From: Clostridiales bacterium
GTDB lineage: Bacteria; Bacillota; Clostridia; Lachnospirales; Lachnospiraceae
Direction of reading: 5' to 3'
DNA: 64,000 bases
Assembly: GCA_023663185.1 (NCBI GenBank)
Contig: JAMPHY010000010.1
Span: 1-64,000, forward strand
Within the stretch, counting starts at the first letter, position 1, and the number at the start of each line of letters is the position of its first letter. The notes below the pieces were generated by a model. The model was not told where the DNA came from. It did not search any database and saw nothing but the letters and a program-made list of their open reading frames with translations. The translations under genes and the position numbers were made by a program. This document shows, in pieces, positions 44,099-53,301 of the stretch.

Positions 44099-45946
44099 TT
44101 AGTTACCGCTCACATAGTTAAATGTTACGGATAATGTCTCGATGTTTCCAAGCGTATCTGCGTCCAGAATACATGGAGAAGGTTCTAATCCGTTGTCCTC
44201 AAGAATGCGTATGTCGTCCGGAACCTGAGTTACCCATGCGTTATACAGATTAACGCGGGTAGCTATTCCGTCATCGCTGCAAGTATAAGGCTGCGCTATC
44301 GGTTCATACGGTTCTCCGTTTATCAATATCTCCTGAATATCTATATAATATCCGGGGAAAAGTGTCTCGCCGTTTGCAATCGCAATCGCACTGAATACAA
44401 CGCTGTTTGCATATCCGCCGTTTACTCCCGTAAAATCTAACGCTACCGTATAAGTTCCTTCTCCCGTAATTTCTAAATCTGTAGCCACAAGACCTTCCGT
44501 TGCGGATTCAGGGCTATACACGTCGCCTACGCTATACTGCACATTCCAGTCGCTGCTATTGAACATAATCCATGCTAACGCCGTATTTTCATCTACTCCT
44601 GCTCCTTCGGCGGCATTATCATAATCATTATCCATTTCTTTACGCGCCTGCGCTATAATATCGTCTTTTGACATTTCGGACTGAATTTCCAGACTATGTT
44701 TTGTATACAGCCTCGCCATGCCCATATCGATAATCGTCCCATCGTTACGGTTGTACAGGTTATTGCAGTCCCACAATACAGGACAGTAGCCGTATACGTC
44801 GCAGTTATTTAAGAAGTTTTGTATATAATCCTGCGTATTTTCCTTAAGCTCATTGTTTGTATTTTCAATCAAAACGCCGTACTCGCCAATCACTACTCCG
44901 TAACCCTGCTCAGTGAATTTCGTCATTTTTTCAAGAGTCTCATTCATGGTCTGGTACTCCTGCTTATTCCCCCATGTAGCGATACTGGTATTGATACAAT
45001 AACCGCTGGGATCATAATAATGCACAGAAACAAGCAGTTTGTCTTTCGCAGAATCCGTCGGCATTTTATATTTGTCATTACATGTATTAGCAATATCCGT
45101 GCCAAATCCTGCAATCAGCAGGAATCTTTGCTCGTTGTTTCCGCCTGACGCGCGGATTGTATCTACAAACGCCTGATTAATCTCATTCGTCACAGTATAG
45201 CATTCATCGTCAGAAAGCGTCCCCGAATCTTTAGCGATATCAGTATCGTTCAGCCTAAAGCCCAGTTCTTCATTTGCCGACTCAAAAATCACATAGTCCG
45301 AATAGTCCTTAAACCGTTCCGCAATCTGAGTCCACATAGATTTATAGAGCTCCATTGCCTGCGCTCTGGTTTCTTCGGTTGCTGAGCCGAACATTCCCCA
45401 CCATGAGCCGTCCCAATGGTCGTTAATAATCACATACATATCTGCATTACGCGCATATCCCACTATTTCTTCCACACGGTCAAGATATGCGCTATTTATG
45501 GTATAATCTCCGCTTTCAAAAGCCATCATATTAGTCCACGCCACAGGCAGACGCAGCGTATCAAAACCTGCCGCCTTCATACCGTCAAGCATTGCTTGTG
45601 TTGTCACAGGCTGTCCCCAGTATGTTTCATACTGCGTCGGCTCCGCATCGGTGCCTAAATCATTCCTTCCGTATGCTTCCATCGTATTCCCAAGATTTAT
45701 GCCGTTACCCATAAGTTCAGTAACTTCTATCGCCGTCAGTCCCACCCTGATTGCCCCATCATCAGCGTTATTTCTTGCCGCGCTTGTATCCGTTTCAGTG
45801 CCGTTTACCTCTGTATTTTCGCCTTCACCCACTTCAGTTACTATCACAGAAGTTGGTCCATCTTCCCCCGGCACACTTGTCGAACACGCTGTAAGCGATA
45901 ATGCCAATCCTAGCGTAAGTATAACGCTACCAACTGCTCTTCTCAT
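44099..45946 (-). CDS. Secreted GH5-family endo-glucanase lipoprotein with C-terminal binding-like module
   Basis: 615 residues. A lipoprotein signal ends in LSLTACST, so the enzyme is anchored outside the cell. Residues about 70-440 are a GH5 barrel: acid/base Glu226 in ESANEEL and nucleophile Glu355 in VVIGEYGV, with INDHWDGSWWG in the active-site wall. The GH5 subfamily is not determined; cellulase, xyloglucanase or mannanase activity are all possible. Residues 456-615 form a separate beta-rich module that contains TCSDDGIATRVNLYNAW and is clearly related to the modules of the surface protein at 51044-52906. It is the last gene after the permease and YesL-like genes. The context favours xyloglucan. 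Confidence 0.9.
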   Translation of the reverse strand: MRRAVGSVILTLGLALSLTACSTSVPGEDGPTSVIVTEVGEGENTEVNGTETDTSAARNNADDGAIRVGLTAIEVTELMGNGINLGNTMEAYGRNDLGTDAEPTQYETYWGQPVTTQAMLDGMKAAGFDTLRLPVAWTNMMAFESGDYTINSAYLDRVEEIVGYARNADMYVIINDHWDGSWWGMFGSATEETRAQAMELYKSMWTQIAERFKDYSDYVIFESANEELGFRLNDTDIAKDSGTLSDDECYTVTNEINQAFVDTIRASGGNNEQRFLLIAGFGTDIANTCNDKYKMPTDSAKDKLLVSVHYYDPSGYCINTSIATWGNKQEYQTMNETLEKMTKFTEQGYGVVIGEYGVLIENTNNELKENTQDYIQNFLNNCDVYGYCPVLWDCNNLYNRNDGTIIDMGMARLYTKHSLEIQSEMSKDDIIAQARKEMDNDYDNAAEGAGVDENTALAWIMFNSSDWNVQYSVGDVYSPESATEGLVATDLEITGEGTYTVALDFTGVNGGYANSVVFSAIAIANGETLFPGYYIDIQEILINGEPYEPIAQPYTCSDDGIATRVNLYNAWVTQVPDDIRILEDNGLEPSPCILDADTLGNIETLSVTFNYVSGN

Positions 45947-45972
45947 ATTTGATTACCATCTCCTCTCACAAC

Positions 45973-46635
45973 TTAACTATTCTCCCCGTTTTCTTCTTCC
46001 CGTTCCGTCTCCGCCGCATTGACCACCGCTCCCGGTTCTTTCTCAATCTGCCTGAAAAATCGAATCGCAAAAGCACTGACCGTATACATTACCAATGCCG
46101 GACCAAAAAACACTCCGAGAATCATCATTGTAGTTGTCCAGCAGAATGCCGCTATCTCAATCGCCACTATAAAAACAGCGAGTAAAGTCTGTAAAAAAAA
46201 GCGTGTTGATATATCATAAGAATTTTTCAATGTCTTAATAAGGCTGTTCTCATATCTTGCCATGAGCGGAAATGCGTACATTAGCCCCATAACAAATACA
46301 AATATAGCCACTATCCCCATTATAAGAAAGAGCGCGCTCTGCGTCGCCCCCCAGAACTGAAAGTCCAGATATACCGCATATGCCGCCAAAAGTGTCAATA
46401 TCCCCAGCAGACTTCCGCCCTTTAAATTTTCTTTAAACGCCTTAAAAAAAGAACGGACAATATAGCCCTCCGTATCTTCCGCCATTTTAAGCGATACAGA
46501 GCATACGGCAACAGTAGCCGCTCCCATAGTCACAATAGGGATACTGCAGATAATCCAGCAGAAATTCAACTGAACTATATCCCACAACCTGACTATGAAC
46601 CTGTAAAACGGACTGTCTACACTGAAAAATTTCAT
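45973..46635 (-). CDS. YesL-like DUF624 membrane protein
   Basis: 220 residues with about five transmembrane helices. DUF624/YesL proteins are found next to carbohydrate ABC transporters (LplB/LplC type) in Firmicutes; the function is unknown, perhaps assembly or signalling. It is 26 bases upstream of the GH5 gene. A terminator (46690-46724) separates it from the solute-binding protein gene, but some read-through is likely. Confidence 0.88.
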   Translation of the reverse strand: MKFFSVDSPFYRFIVRLWDIVQLNFCWIICSIPIVTMGAATVAVCSVSLKMAEDTEGYIVRSFFKAFKENLKGGSLLGILTLLAAYAVYLDFQFWGATQSALFLIMGIVAIFVFVMGLMYAFPLMARYENSLIKTLKNSYDISTRFFLQTLLAVFIVAIEIAAFCWTTTMMILGVFFGPALVMYTVSAFAIRFFRQIEKEPGAVVNAAETEREEENGENS

Positions 46636-46689
46636 ATAACAGACATGCTCCTTTCATAAGAAACGTGCGCCATCATGCGCACTTTTTAT

Positions 46690-46724
46690 AAAAGGACTGT
46701 CCGTTTCCGAACAGTCCCTTTTGT
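46690..46724 (-). terminator. Terminator after the solute-binding protein gene
   Basis: On the minus strand AAAGGGACTGT pairs with ACAGTCCTTTT and the sequence continues with TATAAAAAG. A second hairpin (GTGCGC/GCGCAC, 46665-46682) follows before the YesL-like gene. Together they may reduce, rather than stop, expression of the downstream genes relative to the abundant binding protein. Confidence 0.75.
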
Positions 46725-46731
46725 TAAAAAC

Positions 46732-48471
46732 TTATTTCATAGCCTCTATAGCTTCCGTTAGAAGCTGCGCTTCATTTATTGACCACTCGATACATTCATC
46801 ATAATAATACTCGTTTGCTTTGGTTTTCATTTCTTCTACAATCTGATCAAATTCTTCATCAGAACCAGCATACATTGCATTCCAAGAATAAGTAACGATA
46901 CACTCTTTGGTCTGATCCCATTTGGTCTGGAATTCATCGCCCTTCGGACTTGCCGTATACTCAGATGCAGGTTTTACCTGATATTTTCCGCTTTCCATAT
47001 ATTCTTCGGTATTATGGCAGCCTGTATATTCTCTCCAATCATTTTCGATATCATACTTTGACGCCGTAAGTTCGCTCTCCCAGAAATCACATCTGTATTT
47101 CTCACCATTAGAATCAGGATTGAGGGCGTCAAGCGTCCATGTAGTATTATTAATCTGCAACTGTCCATCATGGAATGTTCCGCTGTAGCCTGCTTCTTCC
47201 ATCGAGGTCTCAATATCCTGATGGCAGGACTTACCTAAAGGAGTAAAGTATGTCTTACCGTTTTCATCATAATCCCAGCATACGCCCTGAGGACCATATT
47301 CCATAGTAATTCTTCCTTCGGGAGTACACAGATAGTTGATAACTTCCATGCAAAGCTCCGGATATTCAGTTTTAGCGCCGATTGCCCAGATACGATTACC
47401 GCCTAAGGTACTCATACCATAAGCAATAGGTGAAGCCTCAGAAGGCGTCAGCGACAACATCATCTTGCCGTCCGCCATATGCTCTTCCGTATTATATAAT
47501 GAACGTCCTGCATAATCAAAGATAGAGAAGAACGTACCGCCTGCCGCAACTTTTTCCTGCACATAATCATAAGTACAGGTCATAGAGTCAGGATCTAACA
47601 AATCATTACGGTATAACTGATTGAAGAAATGCAGCGCTTCAATATAAGGACTGTTATCATCAAGACAGCCTATAAAGCTGTTGGTTGCCGGATCATAGAA
47701 ACCCATTTCAAACTCATCATAACCATAGTACGCAGTAACTGTAGCCTTCGGATACATAGCCATTGTTCCGTCCCAGTCAGGCCATGCAACAAGCGCATAT
47801 GTAGGCTTTCCGTTTTCATCTGTAGGACAGATTTCTTTCATCTGCTTAAGTAACTCAAGTAAATCATCATAATCCTTTACTTCCGGATAGCCCAGCTCTT
47901 TATACAAATCCCAGCGGATATCCCATGTATAGAAGAACGCCTCATGGTCCTGCATACTGGTTGCCACATTATGGCCGAAGCCATAGGTAGTGCCACCGGA
48001 AATGTTTGCATTATGAGCCATTGCATTCTGCATATTCTCATAAATATAAGGACCATATTCCTGAACCAGATTTTCATCATTCCAATCAAGCAGCAGCCCT
48101 GCATCAACTGCATTAAGATATGGATCTCCATCGGTTCCAAATACTACGATATCTCCTAAGTCTCCGCCTTCCATACGTGTCTGATACGTACCGTTTACAT
48201 CGGGCACGATATTCAGGATAACGTTGAACTTATCTAACAGGATATCCGCCGACCAACCTGACTGAACTCCTGAGTAGTTTGCTAACTGACTGAATACTGT
48301 CAAGGTAATAGGTTCGCCGTCTCCTCCGCCTGAGGTATTGCCACCCGACGTATCACCGCCTGATGTATTAGCTTCTGAACCACCGCCGGCTGAATTGCCA
48401 CAGCCCGCCAGCAGTCCTACTGTCATTACCGTACACATAAGCAATGCAGCGATTTTTTTCATCTTTTTCAT
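46732..48471 (-). CDS. Extracellular sugar-binding lipoprotein of an ABC transporter
   Basis: 579 residues. A lipoprotein signal ends in VGLLAGCGN, then a Gly/Ser/Thr-rich linker, then a family 1-type solute-binding protein of the large LplA-like group, whose length is typical. It should capture oligosaccharides outside the cell for the two permeases upstream. AAAGGAGAGAAAGAA precedes the ATG. The likely ligand is a xyloglucan oligosaccharide, inferred from the neighbouring enzymes. Confidence 0.92.
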   Translation of the reverse strand: MKKMKKIAALLMCTVMTVGLLAGCGNSAGGGSEANTSGGDTSGGNTSGGGDGEPITLTVFSQLANYSGVQSGWSADILLDKFNVILNIVPDVNGTYQTRMEGGDLGDIVVFGTDGDPYLNAVDAGLLLDWNDENLVQEYGPYIYENMQNAMAHNANISGGTTYGFGHNVATSMQDHEAFFYTWDIRWDLYKELGYPEVKDYDDLLELLKQMKEICPTDENGKPTYALVAWPDWDGTMAMYPKATVTAYYGYDEFEMGFYDPATNSFIGCLDDNSPYIEALHFFNQLYRNDLLDPDSMTCTYDYVQEKVAAGGTFFSIFDYAGRSLYNTEEHMADGKMMLSLTPSEASPIAYGMSTLGGNRIWAIGAKTEYPELCMEVINYLCTPEGRITMEYGPQGVCWDYDENGKTYFTPLGKSCHQDIETSMEEAGYSGTFHDGQLQINNTTWTLDALNPDSNGEKYRCDFWESELTASKYDIENDWREYTGCHNTEEYMESGKYQVKPASEYTASPKGDEFQTKWDQTKECIVTYSWNAMYAGSDEEFDQIVEEMKTKANEYYYDECIEWSINEAQLLTEAIEAMK

Positions 48472-48497
48472 TTCTTTCTCTCCTTTTCTTTTTATAA

Positions 48498-49463
48498 TTA
48501 TCCCTTGACTGCCCCTAGCATAATACCTTTCTCAAAGTATCTCTGCATGAAAGGATAAACCAACAGGATAGGTATAACCGTCACCATAGAAATGGTGTAT
48601 TTTAAAACTTTAGTACTCATAGCCGACTGCGCTACCGCCGTCGCGCCCGAACCGCTTGTACTCATAATCTGTGCCAGATTGGAGCTTGTATTCAAATATA
48701 TATACAATCTGTGCTGCAATGTGTAAAGCGAGGGAGCATTCTGCATCAATATCAGTGAATCCGTAAAAGAGTTCCAGTGCCCTACTGCACCGAAGATGGC
48801 TATTGTCGCCAGTATCGGTTTACTTAACGGCCATATAATTTTCCTGAATACCGTCATAAAGCCGGCGCCGTCTATCAGCGCGCTCTCTTCAAGTTCAGAA
48901 GGAATGGACTCAATGTATGTCTTTACCAGAATAATATTGTAAGGCGCCACAATTCCCGGAATAATATACGCCATGAAATTGTTTGTAAGCCCTAACATTG
49001 ACATATTTAAATACCACGGAATCGTTCCTGCATTAAAATACATGGTAATTACCAGAAAGCGATACCAGAATTTTCTATGCCACATTTCCTTCTTAGTAAC
49101 CAGATAGCCTACAAGCGCAGTTGCCGCTACCATCAGAGCGGTTCCGATTAGGGTTCTTGCAATCGAAACAATGAACGCATTTCCCAAATCCGATACATTC
49201 ATCATCGCTATGTAGTTGTGGATATTAATTCCCTTCGGAATCAATGACACCTGTCCCTTCCTAACCAAGTCGTTATCGGAAATCGTATTGATAAACAAGT
49301 AGTAAAAAGGGAAGATACAGCTTATAGTAAATATGGTATAAAAAGCATAATTCAAAATATTAAATGTAATACTTCCCGGTGTACGCTGCCACTTAGGTTT
49401 ATGCTTTTTCTCATATTCTCTTTCTGCTTTTTGGTCCAGTTTTTCCTGTTTTGTTTTCGCCAT
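48498..49463 (-). CDS. Carbohydrate ABC transporter permease (LplC/YtcP type)
   Basis: 321 residues with six transmembrane helices. The EAA motif reads EESALIDGAGFMTVFRKIIW and contacts the ATPase. The N-terminus is charged and Lys-rich. GGGGGTGG precedes the ATG, 12 bases after the upstream permease stop. No ATPase gene lies in the locus; a shared MsmX-type ATPase encoded elsewhere is usual for this type. Confidence 0.95.
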   Translation of the reverse strand: MAKTKQEKLDQKAEREYEKKHKPKWQRTPGSITFNILNYAFYTIFTISCIFPFYYLFINTISDNDLVRKGQVSLIPKGINIHNYIAMMNVSDLGNAFIVSIARTLIGTALMVAATALVGYLVTKKEMWHRKFWYRFLVITMYFNAGTIPWYLNMSMLGLTNNFMAYIIPGIVAPYNIILVKTYIESIPSELEESALIDGAGFMTVFRKIIWPLSKPILATIAIFGAVGHWNSFTDSLILMQNAPSLYTLQHRLYIYLNTSSNLAQIMSTSGSGATAVAQSAMSTKVLKYTISMVTVIPILLVYPFMQRYFEKGIMLGAVKG

Positions 49464-49475
49464 TATTCCACCCCC

Positions 49476-50936
49476 TTACACAATGCTCTCGCCACGGATA
49501 GCTTTGGAAACGCCATTTGCCGCAAACAAAAGAATAACGCTGACAATGGATTTAACCATGCCGATAACCGTGGACAACGGAATATTACCATTGGTAATAC
49601 CCAGCGTATATACATAATAATCAAGTACCTGAATGGTATCCATATTTACTTTATTAGCAAATACCATATACTGATCCATACCATTGCTTAAGATATTGGC
49701 AATGGACATCAGCAGCATAACACAGTAAGTAGGAATAAGACCGGGCAGCGTCACATGCCACATCTTAGCGAAGCGTCCTGCGCCGTCCACTGTCGCCGCT
49801 TCATATAACTGTTGGTCGATACCGGAGATACCTGCTATGTAAATAATTGCACTCCAGCCAATACCTTTCCACATACCCCATGCCAGCATTTTAATCCAGA
49901 TATGAGACGCACTCATCAAGTAGTTAGTGCCTGTCTGTCCTTCCGCAAGCATTCCAAGCTGCGCCGCCGCGGTATTGACAAAACCATCGGTAGAAAAGAT
50001 AGCAAATGCAATAGCATATACTAAAACCCAGCTTATAAAGTTAGGAACCGTGGTAAACGTCTGCACAAAACGGCGGAACCTCATATTCTTAATCTCATTA
50101 AGGAATATTGCAAACGCCATTGCACACCAGCTTGTAGCAATGCCAAGACCGCTCATGGCAAGGGTATTACGAAGCACGCGGACTACGTCGGCTTTAGTTG
50201 CCTGACTCTGAAATAATGATGTAAACCATTTAAAGCCTACGAAATTATCCATAGACAGAGTTCCGCCCGCTGAATAATTAAAGAAAGCATATCTCCAGCC
50301 CCAAAGAGGGAGATAACTGAATACGAAACATAACGCTGCAAATGGAAGGAACATAAGGAACAACTTAAATTTGGATTCCATTTCATACTTACTGTCCTTT
50401 TCCACTTTAGGCAGCAATATAATATTCGCTATAGTTGAAACAAGTAAAACTATAGTCAAAATCAGGTATACGATATAACCTGCTGGGAACATCGGACCAA
50501 CTTTATCGTAATTGGAAGTTCCCTGTATCTGTACATAAGAAACATAAATTAAAATAAGTCCCAGAACATCTGCTGCTCCTCCTGCTAAGGAAAAGATATT
50601 CCCCAGCTTTTTAAATTTCAAATTGCCGAGGGACATACAGCCGCCTGCGGCTGCCGCAGCTATTCCCAGAAGCATTATCATTGAAGCTACATAAAGCAAT
50701 ATAATGTTTCCCTGCTCTATCCAGCCTCTATTAAACGCACGCCCCATCTCTGCTGTCAGACTGTTATAGAAAAGTCCCGACGTAAATAATGACAGGTTTT
50801 TATTAATCATCGTACAAATTCTGGAAGGCGTCGCAGCCGGGAAAAAAATAAGCGCAGTCGCAAGAAGCGTTGCAACACGCTGTATATAATAAACCTTATC
50901 GGTAATTATTTCGTTTTTAGTCTTATTTTCTTTCAT
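49476..50936 (-). CDS. Carbohydrate ABC transporter permease (LplB type) with N-terminal membrane extension
   Basis: 486 residues from the ATG at 50936, which has GGAGGTGTGT upstream (an in-frame ATG four codons earlier overlaps that site). The C-terminal about 290 residues are a normal LplB-type permease with EAA motif YEAATVDGAGRFAKMWHVTL. The N-terminal about 190 residues are extra and contain about four further transmembrane helices, ending at KVEKDSKYEMESKFK. Standard LplB proteins are about 300 residues. The added domain is of unknown role, perhaps contact with the surface proteins. It is the first gene of the transporter operon. Confidence 0.92.
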   Translation of the reverse strand: MKENKTKNEIITDKVYYIQRVATLLATALIFFPAATPSRICTMINKNLSLFTSGLFYNSLTAEMGRAFNRGWIEQGNIILLYVASMIMLLGIAAAAAGGCMSLGNLKFKKLGNIFSLAGGAADVLGLILIYVSYVQIQGTSNYDKVGPMFPAGYIVYLILTIVLLVSTIANIILLPKVEKDSKYEMESKFKLFLMFLPFAALCFVFSYLPLWGWRYAFFNYSAGGTLSMDNFVGFKWFTSLFQSQATKADVVRVLRNTLAMSGLGIATSWCAMAFAIFLNEIKNMRFRRFVQTFTTVPNFISWVLVYAIAFAIFSTDGFVNTAAAQLGMLAEGQTGTNYLMSASHIWIKMLAWGMWKGIGWSAIIYIAGISGIDQQLYEAATVDGAGRFAKMWHVTLPGLIPTYCVMLLMSIANILSNGMDQYMVFANKVNMDTIQVLDYYVYTLGITNGNIPLSTVIGMVKSIVSVILLFAANGVSKAIRGESIV

Positions 50937-50966
50937 ACACACCTCCATAGGCTAGGAGTAATAGCC

Positions 50967-51000
50967 GGACAGATATGTTCTTTATAGAATATATCTGTCC
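50967..51000 (-). terminator. Hairpin after the modular surface protein gene
   Basis: GGACAGATAT pairs perfectly with ATATCTGTCC over a 14-base loop. On the minus strand it follows the modular-protein stop by about 45 bases, without a U-run. It could cap the 3' end of that mRNA or limit read-through into the transporter operon. Confidence 0.6.
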
Positions 51001-51043
51001 GTACCATATTATTTATCTACCACTTTTACATTTACTTTTACAA

Positions 51044-52906
51044 TCAGTCTTTTTTCTTCTTGCTCATTACAACTGCTACAGCAGCGATTATTGCAACTAC
51101 AACTACTACAATCACTACTATAACTACAGGAGACATAGAAGAAGACTCTTCTACCGGTGCAGGTTCTTCTGCTGCTGCAGGCTCTTCAACCGGAGCCTCT
51201 GCTGCAGGTTCTTCTGCCGTCGCTGCTGCCGCTTCATTATCATATGCGAAGCCGGATACTGTAAATGTAATCTCCATATCCTTAGGCGGTACTGCATAGT
51301 AACCAATTGTCGCCACATCGTCATTCCAGATATTTTGAATCAGCATATTTACATAATTCACTGAATCCGGACTTAAGATAGGGCTGCATGATACATCTCT
51401 TCCATCAATAGTAAGTTTAATATCAGATATTGTAATCTCTCCGGTATTAGGAATATCGGTAGAGATGAAAATCAGGTTAAAGTAATCCTGAGAGTCAAAA
51501 TCTCCTTCAAGATTCATTCCGTTTGCAGAGATGGTATATGTACCATTACCTGCAATAACTGCGTCTGTCAGAGTACCGTCCTTGACAATAGCATCGCTGC
51601 CTTCCCAACCGGTAATCTGATTGAAGTATTCCGTCTCACGTCCATATGACTCATCATCAAAGGCATTACGGAAAGAATATGTCGGCGTCTGAAGACCGAT
51701 ATAAGCGTTATATGTGCCGTTTAAATCAACAGCGTCAGGAGCTGCAGCTTCGCCTGCTGATGCAAGTTCGCCTACGCCTGCTACTGTGAAAGTTACTTCC
51801 ATAGATTCTACAAGGAAACCGCTTCCTGATGAAGCATTAACATAATCGCTTGAGAATAAGCATGCTGTTGCGTCTGCAAGATTTCCTTCTGCTACACGGT
51901 GGTCAAGGTGATTATCATCACCAGCCGTAGCAGTCTCGTCCGGGCTGTTCCACTCATTGTAAAGATTTACACGGGTAGTTACGCCGCCGCCATCTGCTGA
52001 ACATGTATAACTCGGTCCCTGAAGTTCTACTTCTTCGCCGTTAATCTTAATACTGTCTACGGTAATAGTATAAGCCGTTCCTAAAAGAAGCTCGCCGTTC
52101 TCAACCTCAAGGGCGTTGAACTGTACAAGGCTCTGTCCTTCACTAGCTGTCATTGATACAGTATAAGTACCGTCTCCGGTAATCTCTGCATCTACATACT
52201 CAGCTTCATACTCTGACCAGTCTTCATTGTTGATGCTAAGGTGGGCAACTGCCGGACCTTCTGCTGTCGGTGTTGCTGAATCCGCTGCTGCGCCAGCCTG
52301 TGTGCCAAATCCTGATACGGTAAATGCAACCTCTAATGATTCTACAAGGAAGCCGCTTCCTGATGAAGCATTAACATAATCGCTTGAGAACAGGCATGCT
52401 GTTGCATCTTCAAGATTTCCTTCTGCTACACGCTGGTCTGCGTGCTTGTCATCACCCTCGCCCGCCGTAGCTGTTGCGTCAGGGCTGTTCCATTCATTGT
52501 AGATGTTTGTACGGGTAGTTACGCCGCCGCCATCTGCTGAACATGTAAAGCTCGGTCCCTGAAGTTCTACTTCTTCACCGTTAATCTTAATACTGTCTAC
52601 TGTAAGAACGCAGCCTGTACCAAGATAAGACTCGCCGTTTACAACTTCAAGCGCATTGAACTGTGCAAGGCTCTGTCCTTCTTTAGCTTCCATACCGACA
52701 GTGTAAGAACCGTCTCCGGTAATCTTGACATTTGTCCATTCAGCGTCAAACTCTCCCCATTCCTCATTATTAATGTTGAGGTATGCCGTGCCGTCTTCAA
52801 GTCCTGACGCGTCTTGAGCTGCGAGCACTGACAAAGGTGAAAGCGCCATCATGCAGGCAAACATGCCGGCAGAGGCAAGTGCTAACCATTTCTTAAACCT
52901 TTTCAT
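51044..52906 (-). CDS. Surface-anchored protein with three carbohydrate-binding-like modules
   Basis: 620 residues from the ATG at 52906 (AGGAGGAAAAGTA upstream; the open frame extends eight codons further). A signal peptide (cleavage near VLAA-QD, residue 30) is followed by modules at about 38-200, 218-385 and 395-555, a Glu/Pro/Ala-rich spacer, one transmembrane helix (VVIVVIVVVVVAIIAAVAV) and a KKKKD tail. Modules 1 and 2 are nearly identical and share TCSADGGGVTTR and NLYNEW/NIYNEW-like segments with the GH5 C-terminal module. No catalytic domain is seen. It probably binds polysaccharide at the cell surface beside the transporter. The family is unknown to me and the binding role is inferred. 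Confidence 0.8.
   Translation of the reverse strand: MKRFKKWLALASAGMFACMMALSPLSVLAAQDASGLEDGTAYLNINNEEWGEFDAEWTNVKITGDGSYTVGMEAKEGQSLAQFNALEVVNGESYLGTGCVLTVDSIKINGEEVELQGPSFTCSADGGGVTTRTNIYNEWNSPDATATAGEGDDKHADQRVAEGNLEDATACLFSSDYVNASSGSGFLVESLEVAFTVSGFGTQAGAAADSATPTAEGPAVAHLSINNEDWSEYEAEYVDAEITGDGTYTVSMTASEGQSLVQFNALEVENGELLLGTAYTITVDSIKINGEEVELQGPSYTCSADGGGVTTRVNLYNEWNSPDETATAGDDNHLDHRVAEGNLADATACLFSSDYVNASSGSGFLVESMEVTFTVAGVGELASAGEAAAPDAVDLNGTYNAYIGLQTPTYSFRNAFDDESYGRETEYFNQITGWEGSDAIVKDGTLTDAVIAGNGTYTISANGMNLEGDFDSQDYFNLIFISTDIPNTGEITISDIKLTIDGRDVSCSPILSPDSVNYVNMLIQNIWNDDVATIGYYAVPPKDMEITFTVSGFAYDNEAAAATAEEPAAEAPVEEPAAAEEPAPVEESSSMSPVVIVVIVVVVVAIIAAVAVVMSKKKKD
51751..52795 (-). repeat. 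Tandem duplication inside the surface protein gene
   Basis: The coding regions of module 1 (about 52306-52795) and module 2 (about 51751-52255) are nearly identical in long stretches at DNA level, for example the shared GCCGCCGCCATCTGCTGAAC stretch at about 51981 and 52521 on the plus strand. This indicates a recent duplication. Boundaries are approximate. Confidence 0.8.
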
Positions 52907-53050
52907 TACTTTTCCTCCTATTTCGTCCACTTAGGACAGTTTATTGTTACTTTATTTAAACCTCCCACACCAATAAAGTGCGCTAAACACAATTTAGATA
53001 TGGGAAATTTGAATACTTTAATTAAAAATGTGATTATAACTCTAAAAATA

Positions 53051-53065
53051 TTATTGTAAAATTTA
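53051..53065. repeat. 15-bp inverted repeat, left (possible element end)
   Basis: TTATTGTAAAATTTA, the exact reverse complement of 54611-54625. The 395-base gap from 52907 to 53301 contains the modular-protein leader, this repeat and the DR2-like pair; no gene was seen in it. Confidence 0.6.
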
Positions 53066-53265
53066 CCTCATTCATTTACAGCACATTTTAATTTATTATA
53101 GCAATGTATGAATAGAAATACAAGAAAAAGTAGTATATTTTTTTGGTTATTTTTTATAAATCCAAATTACATCTTATAGTTTTTTCATATATTATGCCTT
53201 GCATACATACAATATTTCTGTGCAAATGCAATAAATAATATGTATATTTTTGACAATTTTCCCTA

Positions 53266-53290
53266 AAAGTAGTAAATAAAGTAGTAAATT
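53266..53290 (+). repeat. DR2-like integrase arm sites, left pair
   Basis: Two copies of AAGTAGTAAAT at a 12-base period, 11 bases beyond the integrase stop. From memory, the N-terminal domain of Tn916 integrase binds sites containing AGTAGTAAATT, an excellent match. Confidence 0.75.
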
Positions 53291-53301
53291 ATGTATCTTC
53301 G

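Noticed and set aside
46633-46650. Tiny upstream frame MSVI overlapping the YesL-like start
   Set aside because: The ribosome binding site is only one base from its ATG, too close to use; probably chance.
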